From: Ectobacillus funiculus
GTDB taxonomy: Bacteria; Bacillota; Bacilli; Bacillales; Bacillaceae_G
NCBI RefSeq assembly: GCF_042429435.1
Contig: NZ_JBHMAF010000194.1
Direction: 5' to 3' (one strand)
Length of the DNA: 64,000 nt
In this document: one piece after another, positions 8,055 through 17,300 of the stretch
Layout: each line of letters opens with the position of its first letter
How positions within the stretch are numbered: position 1 is the stretch's first letter
The notes under the pieces: model-generated
What the model was told of the DNA's origin: nothing
Databases searched by the model: none
The model's input: only the letters and a program-made list of their open reading frames with translations
Translations under genes and position numbers: made by a program

Positions 8055-9227
8055 ATGAGAAAACTAGGCATCCTCGTTATCTGCTGCGTTATGATACTCG
8101 TACTAGCTGGCTGTTGGAGCCGGGTGGAGATTAATGATATCGCGATTGTAACTGCCACAGCTATCGATAAGATGCGTGATGGAAAAATCCGTATCGCGCT
8201 TCAAGTGGCAATTCCAAAGAAGCTTGGCCCTGTTGGGGCCGGTGGTTCTGGAGGGGAAATGGAAACAACTCTGCTGATTTCGGAGACGGGAGAAAACGTG
8301 ATGGATGCCTCTCGGAAACTGCAAGAAAAATTTCCTCGTCGCATTTTCTTTTCTCATAGCCGAAACATAATCATTGGAGAAAGGGCGGCAAAGGATGGTG
8401 TTTTTCCACTCTTAAGTTTCTTTGCGAGAGGAAGGGAAGCACGTCTGCGCGGTTTTATTTTGTTCTCCAAGGGAGAAGCTGCACGCATTTTAAAACCAGC
8501 TCCCAACATTGAGCGATACACTTCAGAGGCGATTAGGGAGGAATTGAAAGCGGGGGTAGGGTTAAGGATCATGCAAAAGGACTTTATTGATATGCTTACG
8601 ACAGAAGGTATCTCCCCTGCTGCGGCTCAAGTGGCAATAAGACCTGCAGAAAAGGGAAGGAAGAATGCGGGGCTAAATCCTGCCATCAGCGGAACGGCTG
8701 TTTTTCGTCAAGATAAATTGGTAGGGTGGATTGATGAGAGGGATACACGGGGGGTACTATGGTTTCGCAATGAGGTGGAGAGATCAAATATTACAGTCAC
8801 GGTACCAAAGGAAAAAGGAGGGGGAAAAATCGGTACCCAGTTACTAACAGGAAAGACAAAGGTGAAGCCAATCCTTGAGCAAGGCAAAGTAAAGATGAAA
8901 GTGAATGTTCATGCAGAAGTTGAGCTTTTTGAAAATGGTTCAAGTTTAGATCTAGGCAATCCAAAAGTATTGCAATACGTTCAAAATCTGCTAGAGATGG
9001 ACGTAAAAAAAAGGATGCAATCGGCTCTTTATAAGGCACAGAAACAGTTTCATTCTGATATATTTGGGTTTGGAAATTCCTTGTATCGCACCTACCCGAA
9101 GCTATGGAAAGAACGCTTTAAAAAACAGTGGAATGAGGAATTTCCCGAACTAGAGGTCAGCATAACGCCTCATATTTCCATTGTTCGAATCGGGCTTTAC
9201 GTCAAATCTCCAGAAATGAAAGATTAA
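8055..9227 (+). CDS. GerAC-type germinant receptor lipoprotein
   Basis: 390 aa with a type II signal peptide: MRKLG, a hydrophobic stretch, then the lipobox LAGCW near residue 20, so the mature protein is lipid-anchored on the outer face of the inner spore membrane. The GerAC signatures INDIAIVTATAIDK, FFSHSRNIIIGE and LFKD-like FRQDKLVGWIDERDTRGVLWF are present. AAAGGGGAACGTT precedes the ATG. It completes the first receptor with the A subunit upstream and the divergent B subunit. Confidence 0.93.
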   Translation: MRKLGILVICCVMILVLAGCWSRVEINDIAIVTATAIDKMRDGKIRIALQVAIPKKLGPVGAGGSGGEMETTLLISETGENVMDASRKLQEKFPRRIFFSHSRNIIIGERAAKDGVFPLLSFFARGREARLRGFILFSKGEAARILKPAPNIERYTSEAIREELKAGVGLRIMQKDFIDMLTTEGISPAAAQVAIRPAEKGRKNAGLNPAISGTAVFRQDKLVGWIDERDTRGVLWFRNEVERSNITVTVPKEKGGGKIGTQLLTGKTKVKPILEQGKVKMKVNVHAEVELFENGSSLDLGNPKVLQYVQNLLEMDVKKRMQSALYKAQKQFHSDIFGFGNSLYRTYPKLWKERFKKQWNEEFPELEVSITPHISIVRIGLYVKSPEMKD

Positions 9228-9569
9228 AATAAAAGCGGGCGGTATGTATCTATCCATCCATTTCCTTCTATGGCTGGATGTTGATTGTGTTTATATTCCG
9301 CAAACTGTCTGCTTGTCAGACGGCTTGTTTTAATCACCTTATTATAAAAACAGCGCGTTTTCTTGTTGCTAACGGGTTTGTAAAATTTTTCATTCGCTTC
9401 ATTTTTTGTCCCTCTATTAAGAGTTATTTTGAATATTTATAGTAGGAATAACAAAACAATTAAATATAGAAGATATACGTTTCCTATTGACGAAATGTCT
9501 TGTTTATTAAAAAATAAAAGCTATGCAATTTATAAAGCTTGAGAAATTATGCCAAAGGTGGTTTGAAGT
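9228..9569. other. Intergenic region before the PBP gene
   Basis: A gap of about 340 bases holding the GerAC terminator (9301-9331) and then AT-rich sequence. A TTGACG at 9488-9493 could be a -35 for the PBP gene, but no good -10 sits at the right spacing. No small gene was seen. Confidence 0.4.
9301..9331 (+). terminator. Terminator after the GerAC-type gene
   Basis: CAAACTGTCTG pairs with CAGACGGCTTG (one mismatch, one wobble) around the loop CTTGT, followed by TTTTAAT. Confidence 0.65.
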
Positions 9570-11951
9570 ATGGGGAGAATGGAGAGAAGGCAGCAGCAAA
9601 AGCAACAGCAAAAGTCGACGAGGCGTATAGGAATGCCGTGGCGTTCTAAAGGTCTTATGTTTAAAATTACGACGGCAACAGCAGCATTAATTGCTTGCAT
9701 GTTTCTCGTTTTTAATATTGCTGTTCTAGCAAGCGATGTAAGTAAACTAGAGGATCCAGCGCCGCAGCCGACTATTATTTATGATCAAAATGGTAAGATT
9801 GCCAGCACAATTGCTGCCTCCGATATTAAAGGGGTTGGATTAGACGAAATCCCAAAGAATGTGATTCATGCCGTTATTGCAACGGAGGATCAACGATTTT
9901 ATAAGCATCATGGAATTAATTATGTGGGGATTGCCCGGGCGTTTATTGAGAACGTAAAAAGCGGAGAGGTTGTAGCGGGCGGGAGTACGATTACACAGCA
10001 GTTAGCAAAAAATGTGTTCCTCACTCAGGATAGGACATATACACGGAAATTGAAGGAGCTCGTTCTGACAAAGAAAATTGAACGTACGTACTCAAAGGAT
10101 GAAATCATTGTTCGCTACTTAAATCAAATTTATTTTGGAGAAGGAGCATGGGGAATTGAGAGAGCTGCTGAAACGTACTTCGGTAAAAATGCTAAAGACC
10201 TAACATTGAGCGAATCTGCTATCCTGGCTGGACTAATTAAAGCACCTTCTGTGTTATCGCCTGTTAAGAATTTTGAAAAGTCGATGGAGAGAAGAAATGT
10301 TGTCCTTTCTTTAATGCAAAAGGAAGGATATATTACTCAAAGTGAAGTGAACCAAGCAAAGGCGCAGAAAATTGTGTTAAAAAGCAAAAAAGCGACTGAT
10401 GACTATGATGGAAAATATCCTCATTATGTTGATCATATTATTGAAGAAGCCAGTGAAAAGTACGGTTTAAACGCAAATGAGATTTTAGCTGGAGGCTACA
10501 GCATTTATACAGAGCTCAATCCAACGATGCAGGAAGCGACGGAAAAGACATATGCAAATAATCGCCTGTTCCCGAACAGCCCATCTGATCAGCTCGTACA
10601 AAGTAGCGCGGTGTTTGTAAATCCTTCAACAGGGGGGATTCAGGCGCTAATTGGAGGAAGAGGAGAGCATACATTTAGACAGTTTAATCGTGCAACACAG
10701 TTAAAACGGCAGCCTGGCTCTTCGATGAAGCCGTTGGCTGTTTATACGCCTGCGTTGGAGAATGGATATGACATATTCGATGAACTACAAGATAGGCCGC
10801 TTAATATTAGCGGATATACACCGCTAAACTACGATAAACGCTTCCGTGGGGAAGTATCTATGTACCAGGCTGTCATTGAGTCCTACAATGTCCCAGCTGT
10901 TTGGTTATTACAAAAGATCGGCTTAGAGAAAGGCTTAGATTCTGTACGCAGCTTTGGCATTCCGCTAGAGAAAGAAGACGAAACCCCTGCGATTGCATTA
11001 GGCGGCATGCATGAGGGTACCTCTCCGCTTAAAATGGCACAAGCTTTTGCTGCATTCGCAAATAATGGTGTGATGGTAGAGGCCCACGCAATTAAGGAAA
11101 TTAAAAATGCGGATGGAGAAACAATTGGAAAATGGAAGAAAAAATCGAAGAGGATTATGGATGCCGTCACTGCACAAAAAATAACCTACATGCTTAAAGG
11201 TGTTGTGCAGGAAGGGACTGGAAGAAAAGCTGCGATAAGCGGAAGGGATATTGCAGGTAAAACAGGAACGACACAATTGCCAATACAAGGGCTCGATGGG
11301 GCAAAGGATCATTGGTTCGTCGGATATACACCGGAGATTGCAGGTGCCGTTTGGCTTGGATATGATAAAACAGACGCATCACATTATCTTTCCTCATCTA
11401 GTGGATCGACGTCTGCAGTTATCTTTAAAGAGATTATTTCCAAATCCCAATCTGTGCTTCCTGATAAAACATTCGATCTCTCATTACTTGGCAGCAAGTA
11501 TAAGAAAAAAAATCAGAGTGTACAAGTAGAGCAGGAAGAGAAGCAGGAAACAGAAAAGCAGGAAACAGAAGATAAGGCTCAAGAACAGAAAGAGAAGCAA
11601 CAAGAAAAAGAAGAGCAAAAACAAGAGAAGGAACAGGAAAAGGAGCAAACAAAACAAGAGAAGGAACAGGAAAAGGAGCAAACAAAACAAGAGAAGGAAA
11701 ACGAGAAGCAGAACGAAGAACAAAAGCAGGATAGTGGAACGCAACAGGGGAATAATGGAAACAGTAATACTACTGGTAACACCGGCAATACTACTGGTAA
11801 CACCAGCAATACTACTGGTAACACCGGCAATACTACTGGTAACACTGGCAATACTACTGGTAATACCGGTAAGCCGACACAAGAGCAGCAACCCCAAACC
11901 CAGGAAAAGCAACAGAACCAAGAAAGCACACAGAGTCAAGCAACTCAATAG
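9570..11951 (+). CDS. Class A penicillin-binding protein (PBP1A-type transglycosylase/transpeptidase)
   Basis: A 793-aa bifunctional cell-wall synthase. A basic cytoplasmic head and one TM segment (about residues 32-53) come first. The GT51 domain follows, with the catalytic Glu in IATEDQRFYKHHGINYVG. The transpeptidase domain has SSMKP (SxxK, active Ser), SYN (SxN) and GKTGTTQ (KTG). The last 140 residues are low complexity: a Gln/Glu/Lys block with a duplicated 13-residue unit, then five NTTGNTG-type units. The tail lies outside the membrane and may contact wall polymers. AAAGGTGG lies before the ATG and a terminator follows at 12015. Confidence 0.95.
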   Translation: MGRMERRQQQKQQQKSTRRIGMPWRSKGLMFKITTATAALIACMFLVFNIAVLASDVSKLEDPAPQPTIIYDQNGKIASTIAASDIKGVGLDEIPKNVIHAVIATEDQRFYKHHGINYVGIARAFIENVKSGEVVAGGSTITQQLAKNVFLTQDRTYTRKLKELVLTKKIERTYSKDEIIVRYLNQIYFGEGAWGIERAAETYFGKNAKDLTLSESAILAGLIKAPSVLSPVKNFEKSMERRNVVLSLMQKEGYITQSEVNQAKAQKIVLKSKKATDDYDGKYPHYVDHIIEEASEKYGLNANEILAGGYSIYTELNPTMQEATEKTYANNRLFPNSPSDQLVQSSAVFVNPSTGGIQALIGGRGEHTFRQFNRATQLKRQPGSSMKPLAVYTPALENGYDIFDELQDRPLNISGYTPLNYDKRFRGEVSMYQAVIESYNVPAVWLLQKIGLEKGLDSVRSFGIPLEKEDETPAIALGGMHEGTSPLKMAQAFAAFANNGVMVEAHAIKEIKNADGETIGKWKKKSKRIMDAVTAQKITYMLKGVVQEGTGRKAAISGRDIAGKTGTTQLPIQGLDGAKDHWFVGYTPEIAGAVWLGYDKTDASHYLSSSSGSTSAVIFKEIISKSQSVLPDKTFDLSLLGSKYKKKNQSVQVEQEEKQETEKQETEDKAQEQKEKQQEKEEQKQEKEQEKEQTKQEKEQEKEQTKQEKENEKQNEEQKQDSGTQQGNNGNSNTTGNTGNTTGNTSNTTGNTGNTTGNTGNTTGNTGKPTQEQQPQTQEKQQNQESTQSQATQ
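11628..11870 (+). repeat. Minisatellites in the PBP tail
   Basis: A 39-bp unit coding for KEQEKEQTKQE occurs twice (about 11628-11700). Five nearly exact 21-bp units beginning AATACTACTGGTAACACC follow (about 11764-11870). Both stay in frame, and copy number could vary between strains by slippage. Confidence 0.85.
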
Positions 11952-12014
11952 AATCATCAATCATCCAAAGCAAGCAGAACAGGATTTCTCATATTCCTAC
12001 TTGCTCGGAAAGGA

Positions 12015-12047
12015 AGCAGCCTCGGCAAATGGACCGGGGCTGTTTTT
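12015..12047 (+). terminator. Terminator of the PBP gene
   Basis: CAGCCTCGG pairs with CCGGGGCTG across an 8-base loop, followed by TTTTT. Confidence 0.75.
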
Positions 12048-12283
12048 GATTTTGGGCTACTCTAACCTTAGAAGAAATCGTTTTCCTTAAAACCTTAATG
12101 AAATATACTTTTTTCTGAAGAATAAATCAAATTAATAAGTTCTATAGGACATTTTAGTAAATATTTATCCTGTTTATCCATCTTTCACATGGAGTATTCT
12201 ATAAAAACTCTCCAATATCACTTCTCTTTTAGAAAAAACAATATTGACCTCTATCAAAAACTATCTTATAATTAAAAACAATT

Positions 12284-12301
12284 AAGGAAAACGTTTTCCT
12301 T
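12284..12301. promoter_or_regulatory. Perfect 18-bp palindromic operator (LacI/CcpA type)
   Basis: AAGGAAAACGTTTTCCTT is a perfect palindrome with the central CG usual for LacI-family operators. A looser version, GAAGAAATCGTTTTCCTT, is at 12071-12088. The LacI-family regulator at 16065 is the natural candidate; CcpA is the alternative. Confidence 0.65.
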
Positions 12302-12478
12302 GAAACTTATGAAAGGCAGGTTTTTCTAGTTAAGATAAAAATAAAAGATTATGATATGTAATTCTCATTATTTTTGTCTTAACAGCATTTTCAATGTAAG
12401 ACGCTATTGGTTTTATTAATTAAAACTCATAAGAGAAGTTAATCGAAATTGTTTTTAAAACTTATTATGGCTTTAAAA

Positions 12479-12489
12479 GTAAGCGCTTA
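12479..12489. promoter_or_regulatory. GTAAGCGCTTA operator-like palindrome (upstream)
   Basis: The core TAAGCGCTTA is a perfect 10-bp palindrome with a central CG. The identical 11-mer recurs at 15294-15304, just after the sugar porter, so the pair brackets the two structural genes. Confidence 0.55.
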
Positions 12490-12576
12490 ATCTGTATTGA
12501 TTTTACTATTAATACAGAAATCGGTATTCAGGTGCAGCTTCAACAAAATTTATAAAATATGAAAAGGTGGAGAGAT

Positions 12577-13632
12577 ATGATGGGGAAGGTAAAGGTTGGT
12601 ATTGTTGGATTAGGTCGATTAGGGAGACAGCATGCAGAAAATTTGGCGTTCCGTATCCCGAACTGTGAATTATTAGCTGTTTGCAGTGTTATTCAAGATG
12701 AAGTCGAACAAGTCCAAAAAGAGTGGGATGTTAAATATGCCTATACTGATTATGATGAAATGCTGAAGAATAAGGAGTTAGATGCTATATTTATTGCTTC
12801 TCCATCTGGATTTCATTGTGAACAAATTGAAAAGGCCTTACATGCTGGTTTTCATGTATTCAGTGAAAAACCGCTTGGATTATATTTGGAAGAAGCAGTA
12901 CGTGTTCAAGAGGTAGTTAATAATCACCCAGACAAGGTATTTATGATTGGTTTCATGCGAAGATATGACAGATCATATGTATATGCGAAAAAGAAAATTG
13001 AGCAAGGGAAAATCGGAGATCCGGTTTTGGTTCGTTGCTACGGACTTGATCCGGCAAAAGCTATCAATGGATTTATGCAGTTTGCGAAAAACAATTACAG
13101 TGGTGGTTTGTTCTTGGATATGGCCATCCATGACCTGGATTTAGCTAGATGGTATCTAAATGCAGAAGCCAAACAGGTATGGGCGATTGGCGGTGCTTAT
13201 GCTTATCCAGAAATTGCACAGTTAAACGATGCCGAAACAGGAGCGGCATTGGTGAAATTTGAAAACAATAAAATGGGAATTTTTGTAGCTGGCCGTAACT
13301 GTGCTCATGGATATCATATTGAAACTGAGATTATCGGCACGAAAGGTACATTAAGAATTGGGACAACCCCAGACAAAAATATGGTATCCGTATTTGATGA
13401 TAATGGGGTCGTGAAAGAATGCTCAGACGGATTTTTAGAACGATTTGAACAGGCGTATTTGAGCGAGGCAGAAGAATTTATTTCTTGCATCAGGGAGAAC
13501 AGGCAACCAAGTGTCACTGTGGAAGACGGGGTATTATCTACAGCCCTTGGCTATGCTTGCAAAGAGTCATTTGAAACAGGAGAACTGATTTCGGTTCAAT
13601 CTCCTTATAAAACAAAACCGTTATCTATTTAA
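12577..13632 (+). CDS. Gfo/Idh/MocA family oxidoreductase (inositol dehydrogenase-like)
   Basis: About 351 aa. The Rossmann nucleotide motif VGIVGLGRLGRQHAE is at the N-terminus. EKPLG (the conserved EKP Lys) lies near residue 100 and MAIHDLDLARW supplies the catalytic Asp/His pair. The overall pattern is closest to NAD-dependent inositol dehydrogenases of the IolX/IolG group. AAGGTGGAG at 12562-12570 supports the ATG at 12577 or 12580 rather than the upstream ATG at 12559. Next to a sugar porter and a LacI-type regulator, it probably oxidises an imported polyol, perhaps an inositol isomer; the exact substrate is an inference. Confidence 0.85.
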   Translation: MMGKVKVGIVGLGRLGRQHAENLAFRIPNCELLAVCSVIQDEVEQVQKEWDVKYAYTDYDEMLKNKELDAIFIASPSGFHCEQIEKALHAGFHVFSEKPLGLYLEEAVRVQEVVNNHPDKVFMIGFMRRYDRSYVYAKKKIEQGKIGDPVLVRCYGLDPAKAINGFMQFAKNNYSGGLFLDMAIHDLDLARWYLNAEAKQVWAIGGAYAYPEIAQLNDAETGAALVKFENNKMGIFVAGRNCAHGYHIETEIIGTKGTLRIGTTPDKNMVSVFDDNGVVKECSDGFLERFEQAYLSEAEEFISCIRENRQPSVTVEDGVLSTALGYACKESFETGELISVQSPYKTKPLSI

Positions 13633-13848
13633 TTGGCGGGCACGCTACTCGTTATTTGATGACTATATAAGCCCATTTTAATGTTTTGACATATTTAAAG
13701 CAGGTCAGTTCAAGTATTCATTAAGTGGCAGAGTTAGTGATATATCAGATGTTTAAGTTGGACTTATATATTGTTAAAAGTAAAGTAAAACGAGAAGCAG
13801 TGTATGAATTAGAGCTTGGCACAATACAGCAAATGAGGGTGATCATGC

Positions 13849-15282
13849 ATGAGCAATCAAGAGAGGAAGAACCCAAGAAATTATAAAAGCTTTTTGCAGC
13901 TTATTATGATTTCTGCGACCTTTGGCGGGCTTCTTTTTGGATATGATACTGGGGTTATCAACGGAGCTTTACCTTTTATGGAAAGGCCTGATCAGCTTCA
14001 TCTAACACCAGTTACAGAAGGTCTTGTTACGAGCTCGCTTCTATTAGGAGCTGCATTTGGTGCGTTAGCGTGCGGTAAACTAGCAGACCGCTATGGTCGT
14101 CGGAAAATGATCCTTAATCTTTCGTTTTTATTCCTGTTAGCATCACTTGGAACTACATTTGCGCCTAATGTTTCAATCATGGTTGTCTTCCGATTTTTAC
14201 TAGGGCTCGCTGTTGGCGGGGCATCATCGATGGTACCGGCCTTTTTAGCAGAAATGGCACCCCATGAGCAACGCGGCCGAATGGTGACGATGAATGAATT
14301 TATGATTGTTGGCGGGCAATTATTAGCCTACGTTTTCAACGCTATTCTTGGTGTTACAATGGCTGATACTGGACATGTTTGGCGATACATGCTTTTTATT
14401 TGTGCAATTCCGGCTTTAGCGCTATTTGTAAGTATGCTTGTTGTTCCAGAGAGCCCAAGATGGCTAGCTGCAAAAGGGAAAAAGAATGAGGCGCTGCGTG
14501 TTCTGAAACAAATACGTGACGAAAAACGGGCACAAACTGAATTTAATGAAATTGAAGCAGCAGTACAAAAGGATTCAGAGCTTGAAAAGGCATCTATCAA
14601 AGACTTTGCCGCACCATGGCTGCGCCGCGTTTTGTTAATTGGCATTGGGGTTGCCATGGTAAATCAAATTACAGGTGTTAACTCCATTATGTATTATGGA
14701 ACGCAAATTCTTGAAGAGTCTGGCTTTGGTACGAAGGCGGCTTTAATCGCTAACATTGCGAATGGGCTCGTTTCAGTGATTGCAGTAGTATTTGGGATTT
14801 GGATGGTTGGTAAGGTAAATCGTCGTCCAATGTTGATTATTGGTTTGTCTGGAACCACAACAGCACTTTTACTTATTGCAATATTTTCAAAGGTACTTGA
14901 AGGATCGGCTACCCTTCCGTATGTTGTGCTTTCTTTAACGGTGTTATTCCTTGCCTTTATGCAGGCGTGTGTTGGACCGGTAACATGGTTAGTCATTGCA
15001 GAAATCTTCCCGCAAAGACTAAGGGGCCTTGGGGCTGGTATTAGTGTATTTTTCCTATGGATTGTAAACTTTATTATTGGTTTTACTTTTCCAATACTGC
15101 TAAGCTCTGTAGGTCTATCTACTACATTCTTTATTTTCGTCGTTCTTGGTATATTGGGAATTGGCTTCGTTTACAAATGGATGCCAGAAACAAATGGACG
15201 CACACTTGAAGATATAGAGGAGCATTTCCGTTCACAATATGATCAGGGCAACACAAATAAATCAATGATGAAGGCCCAATAA
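13849..15282 (+). CDS. MFS sugar porter (IolT-like inositol/sugar:H+ symporter)
   Basis: A 477-aa, twelve-TM sugar porter. It has GGLLFGYDTGVINGALPF in TM1, ADRYGRRK in the loop after TM2, PESPRWL after TM6, a central loop of about 60 residues and PETNGRTLEDIEEHF after TM12, all diagnostic of this family. The IolT/YncC group of Bacillus imports myo-inositol and related sugars. It lies 216 bases after the dehydrogenase and is probably controlled with it. It resembles the second porter of this window (49655) throughout. Confidence 0.88.
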   Translation: MSNQERKNPRNYKSFLQLIMISATFGGLLFGYDTGVINGALPFMERPDQLHLTPVTEGLVTSSLLLGAAFGALACGKLADRYGRRKMILNLSFLFLLASLGTTFAPNVSIMVVFRFLLGLAVGGASSMVPAFLAEMAPHEQRGRMVTMNEFMIVGGQLLAYVFNAILGVTMADTGHVWRYMLFICAIPALALFVSMLVVPESPRWLAAKGKKNEALRVLKQIRDEKRAQTEFNEIEAAVQKDSELEKASIKDFAAPWLRRVLLIGIGVAMVNQITGVNSIMYYGTQILEESGFGTKAALIANIANGLVSVIAVVFGIWMVGKVNRRPMLIIGLSGTTTALLLIAIFSKVLEGSATLPYVVLSLTVLFLAFMQACVGPVTWLVIAEIFPQRLRGLGAGISVFFLWIVNFIIGFTFPILLSSVGLSTTFFIFVVLGILGIGFVYKWMPETNGRTLEDIEEHFRSQYDQGNTNKSMMKAQ

Positions 15283-15293
15283 GAAAAATAATT

Positions 15294-15304
15294 GTAAGCG
15301 CTTA
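15294..15304. promoter_or_regulatory. GTAAGCGCTTA operator-like palindrome (downstream)
   Basis: Identical 11-mer to 12479-12489. It begins 12 bases after the porter's stop codon, about 2.8 kb from its partner. Confidence 0.5.
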
Positions 15305-15552
15305 TGACTAGAAAAATAAATTGTAAGTATGCAGTTTACCTAGGGCTGTCGAAGTACATCACCCTATTACGAAATGGAGTGTTGATTCAAAATTTGCTGA
15401 TTTGATTGATGGGTTAAGCGACTTGAGAACACCTCCATTGTTCTACCTTAGGTCATGTTACCGAATGTAGTACTATCAGACTTTATTAAAAAGTCGTACG
15501 CACTTCTCTGAAAATGGTGCTGTATGCTGTAGAGACTATCAATAACGAATGT

Positions 15553-15585
15553 GAGGCAGCCTTGTATATCAAGGCTGTCTTTTTC
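15553..15585 (+). terminator. Rho-independent terminator
   Basis: AGGCAGCCTTG pairs with CAAGGCTGTCT around TATAT, followed by TTTTT. Repeat B begins six bases later. Confidence 0.8.
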
Positions 15586-15590
15586 TCACT

Positions 15591-15720
15591 GTAAGAAAGT
15601 ATAAATTCCCAGCTAGAAGTTCATTCGGCGTAGTAGGGAATTTTAGGAATACAGTATAAGTGCAACTACGCCTCTGTCTTCGCCCAAGGGCAGGGCTTGC
15701 CAATCGGCGAGTTTTCTTTA
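15591..15720 (+). repeat. Dispersed repeat, copy B (full length, about 130 bp)
   Basis: Head GTAAGAAAGTATAAATTCC, then CAGCTAGAAG, GGAATTTTAGGAATACAG, TATAAGTGCAACTACGCCTC, TGTCTTCGCCCAAGGGCAGG and the end CTTGCCAATCGGCGAGTTTT. The end forms a CTTGCC/GGCGAG hairpin followed by T-rich sequence, so the repeat carries its own terminator-like structure. Confidence 0.8.
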
Positions 15721-15980
15721 GTGGGTATCCTGCTCCTGTACATACTTTCTCTTAGTTTTTTTGTTTAGAAGGGAGACCTAATATTGGAGTAAGTGTAAAA
15801 TCGGAACATACCTCTCCTTTTATAAAATAGCAGTATAGAAGGAGGGAGAGGAGCAAGAGTGGGTTATATTTGAGTTTGTTATATTAAGATATTTTTGTTG
15901 TACTTATGTATCATGAAGATATACATAATAAAAGCAAATAGATTAAACAATAGTCTTGATATTCGATATTGAATTTTACA

Positions 15981-16007
15981 TGTTATAATAGCATGAAGCG
16001 TTTTCAT
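15981..16007 (+). promoter_or_regulatory. Extended -10 promoter with overlapping operator for the LacI regulator
   Basis: TGTTATAAT at 15981-15989 is an extended -10. The near-palindrome ATGAAGCGTTTTCAT at 15993-16007 covers the expected start point. This layout suggests autorepression by the LacI-family protein or CcpA control. Confidence 0.55.
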
Positions 16008-16064
16008 GTTACTATGTTAATGTTATATAAATGAAAGCTAGTAAAGAAAGGAGGAGCTACTGTT

Positions 16065-17063
16065 GTGAAACCAACCATTCATAGTGTCGCTCAAGAAGCT
16101 GGGGTTTCCATTTCCACTGTTTCAAAAGTGATACATAATACGGGAAGCATTAGTGAACAAACTAGGAAAAAAGTGTTCCAAGCAATGAATAAACTCAATT
16201 ATCATCCTGATGTAGCCGCAGCTTCTCTAAGAGGGAAAAAAACAAAGGTGATTGGTTTGCTGGTTCCTGATATCTCAAATCCGTTTTATGCTGAGGTTGC
16301 AAGAAGCATTGAAGATCGCAGTCGTGAGTTGGGATTTAATGTTATGATGTGTAATACAGATAATGATGCAGAAAAGGAAAAAGAATATCTATCACTTTTA
16401 ACTAGCCAAAGAATAGATGGCATTGTTGTAGCTTCGGCTTTCCGAAGCACTGACTTGCTTGAAGGTCTGCTGGAAAAAGGAATTCCGATTGCCTTAATCG
16501 CTTCAGAGATCCCAAAATTATCTATAGATACTGTAACAGTTGATGACTATCAAGGAGGATACTTAGCTACTTCATATTTGCTATCCTTAGGTCATAAGAG
16601 AATTGCTATTATTGTTGAAAATGTTCGGAGTAATATACCGCGCCTGGAGGCATTTAGAGATGCTATGGAAGAAGCTGAGTTACCTATATTGGATGGTTAT
16701 ATAATAAAAACAGAAGCTATGATTCAAAAGGGATATGAAGGTGCCCGGCAACTTCTTTCCTTGCAAGAAAGACCGACTGCTATTTTTGCTTGTAATGACT
16801 TGTTGGCGGCTGGGGTTATACAGGCTGCTAAGGAAATGGGGTTCAATATTCCTGAGGATGTATCTGTTGTTGGGTTTGATAATACGGTACTTTCGACGAC
16901 AACTTCTCCAATGCTAACGACAGTTGCCCAACCGGTGAAAGAGATGGGAGCAAAGGTTATTGATTTATTAACGAAAGAAATGCAAACATCTAAACCTTAT
17001 AAAGAACGGTTACTCCTTTCTCCTGAATTGATGGTTAGGCAATCAACAGCTGCTTTGCCTTAA
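16065..17063 (+). CDS. LacI family transcriptional regulator
   Basis: 332 aa. The N-terminal LacI helix-turn-helix reads TIHSVAQEAGVSISTVSKVIH, with a hinge helix near residues 45-60 (PDVAAASLRGKKTK). A periplasmic-binding-protein-like sensor domain follows (VIGLLVPDISNPFYAEVARSIE to the C-terminus). AAAGGAGGAG at 16047-16056 fixes the GTG start at 16065. Its probable targets are the palindromes at 12284, 12479, 15294 and 15993, hence the dehydrogenase/porter pair upstream. The effector would be a sugar or polyol. Confidence 0.9.
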   Translation: MKPTIHSVAQEAGVSISTVSKVIHNTGSISEQTRKKVFQAMNKLNYHPDVAAASLRGKKTKVIGLLVPDISNPFYAEVARSIEDRSRELGFNVMMCNTDNDAEKEKEYLSLLTSQRIDGIVVASAFRSTDLLEGLLEKGIPIALIASEIPKLSIDTVTVDDYQGGYLATSYLLSLGHKRIAIIVENVRSNIPRLEAFRDAMEEAELPILDGYIIKTEAMIQKGYEGARQLLSLQERPTAIFACNDLLAAGVIQAAKEMGFNIPEDVSVVGFDNTVLSTTTSPMLTTVAQPVKEMGAKVIDLLTKEMQTSKPYKERLLLSPELMVRQSTAALP

Positions 17064-17097
17064 ATCTATAAATCAACAATCAGAGAAAATAAAGTTT

Positions 17098-17268
17098 TTA
17101 TATTTGTGGGCGTAAAACCACGATACCTTTAGGTTCGTGGTAGTTCACGTACAAAGGTTTATGTTTCCTTTTAGAGGCACCCTTGAGCAAGTACAATTGG
17201 CATTGACAGTCTTTACAAAACACATGAATAGCAGGCGTGTGTACATACGCAACTAGACTTGCAGTCAA
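17098..17268 (-). CDS. Small Cys-containing protein, 56 aa
   Basis: A frame with a TTG start after AGAGGAGA, 32 bases downstream of another small gene on the same strand. It contains HVFCKDCQCQLYLLKGASK, a CxxCxC cluster that could bind a metal or form disulfides, and ends IVVLRPQI. I do not recognise the family. The ribosome site, spacing and shared upstream promoter make it a probable real gene. Part of its coding DNA (ACCACGA...TCGTGGT) can also form a hairpin. Confidence 0.5.
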   Translation of the reverse strand: MTASLVAYVHTPAIHVFCKDCQCQLYLLKGASKRKHKPLYVNYHEPKGIVVLRPQI

Positions 17269-17300
17269 ATATGTCTCCTCTGTTCATCAGCAGGCTTACA

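Larger units (their letters stand above)
12048..12576. other. Regulatory intergenic region of the dehydrogenase/porter unit
   Basis: About 530 bases, very AT-rich, with no gene. It contains a degenerate operator-like sequence at 12071-12088, a perfect 18-bp palindrome at 12284-12301 and a GTAAGCGCTTA palindrome at 12479-12489. No confident -10/-35 pair was found. Confidence 0.5.
15283..16064. other. Intergenic region before the LacI regulator
   Basis: About 780 bases. It holds an operator-like palindrome (15294), a terminator (15553), a full dispersed repeat (15591) and the regulator's promoter (15981). A frame over about 15345-15470 reads through KWSVDSKFADLIDGLSDL without a start or ribosome site and matches no family I know. 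Confidence 0.5.

Noticed and set aside
11764..11870. Regular 21-bp repeats resembling a CRISPR or tandem array
   Set aside because: The repeats are contiguous, have no spacers and code in frame for NTTGNTG units of the PBP tail.
11484..11960. Long leucine-rich open frame on the minus strand
   Set aside because: It is the antisense reading of the Gln/Glu/Lys-rich repeats of the PBP gene and lacks a ribosome site.
15345..15470. Open plus-strand frame reading KWSVDSKFADLIDGLSDL
   Set aside because: No start codon with a ribosome site and no recognisable family; too short to call a gene remnant.
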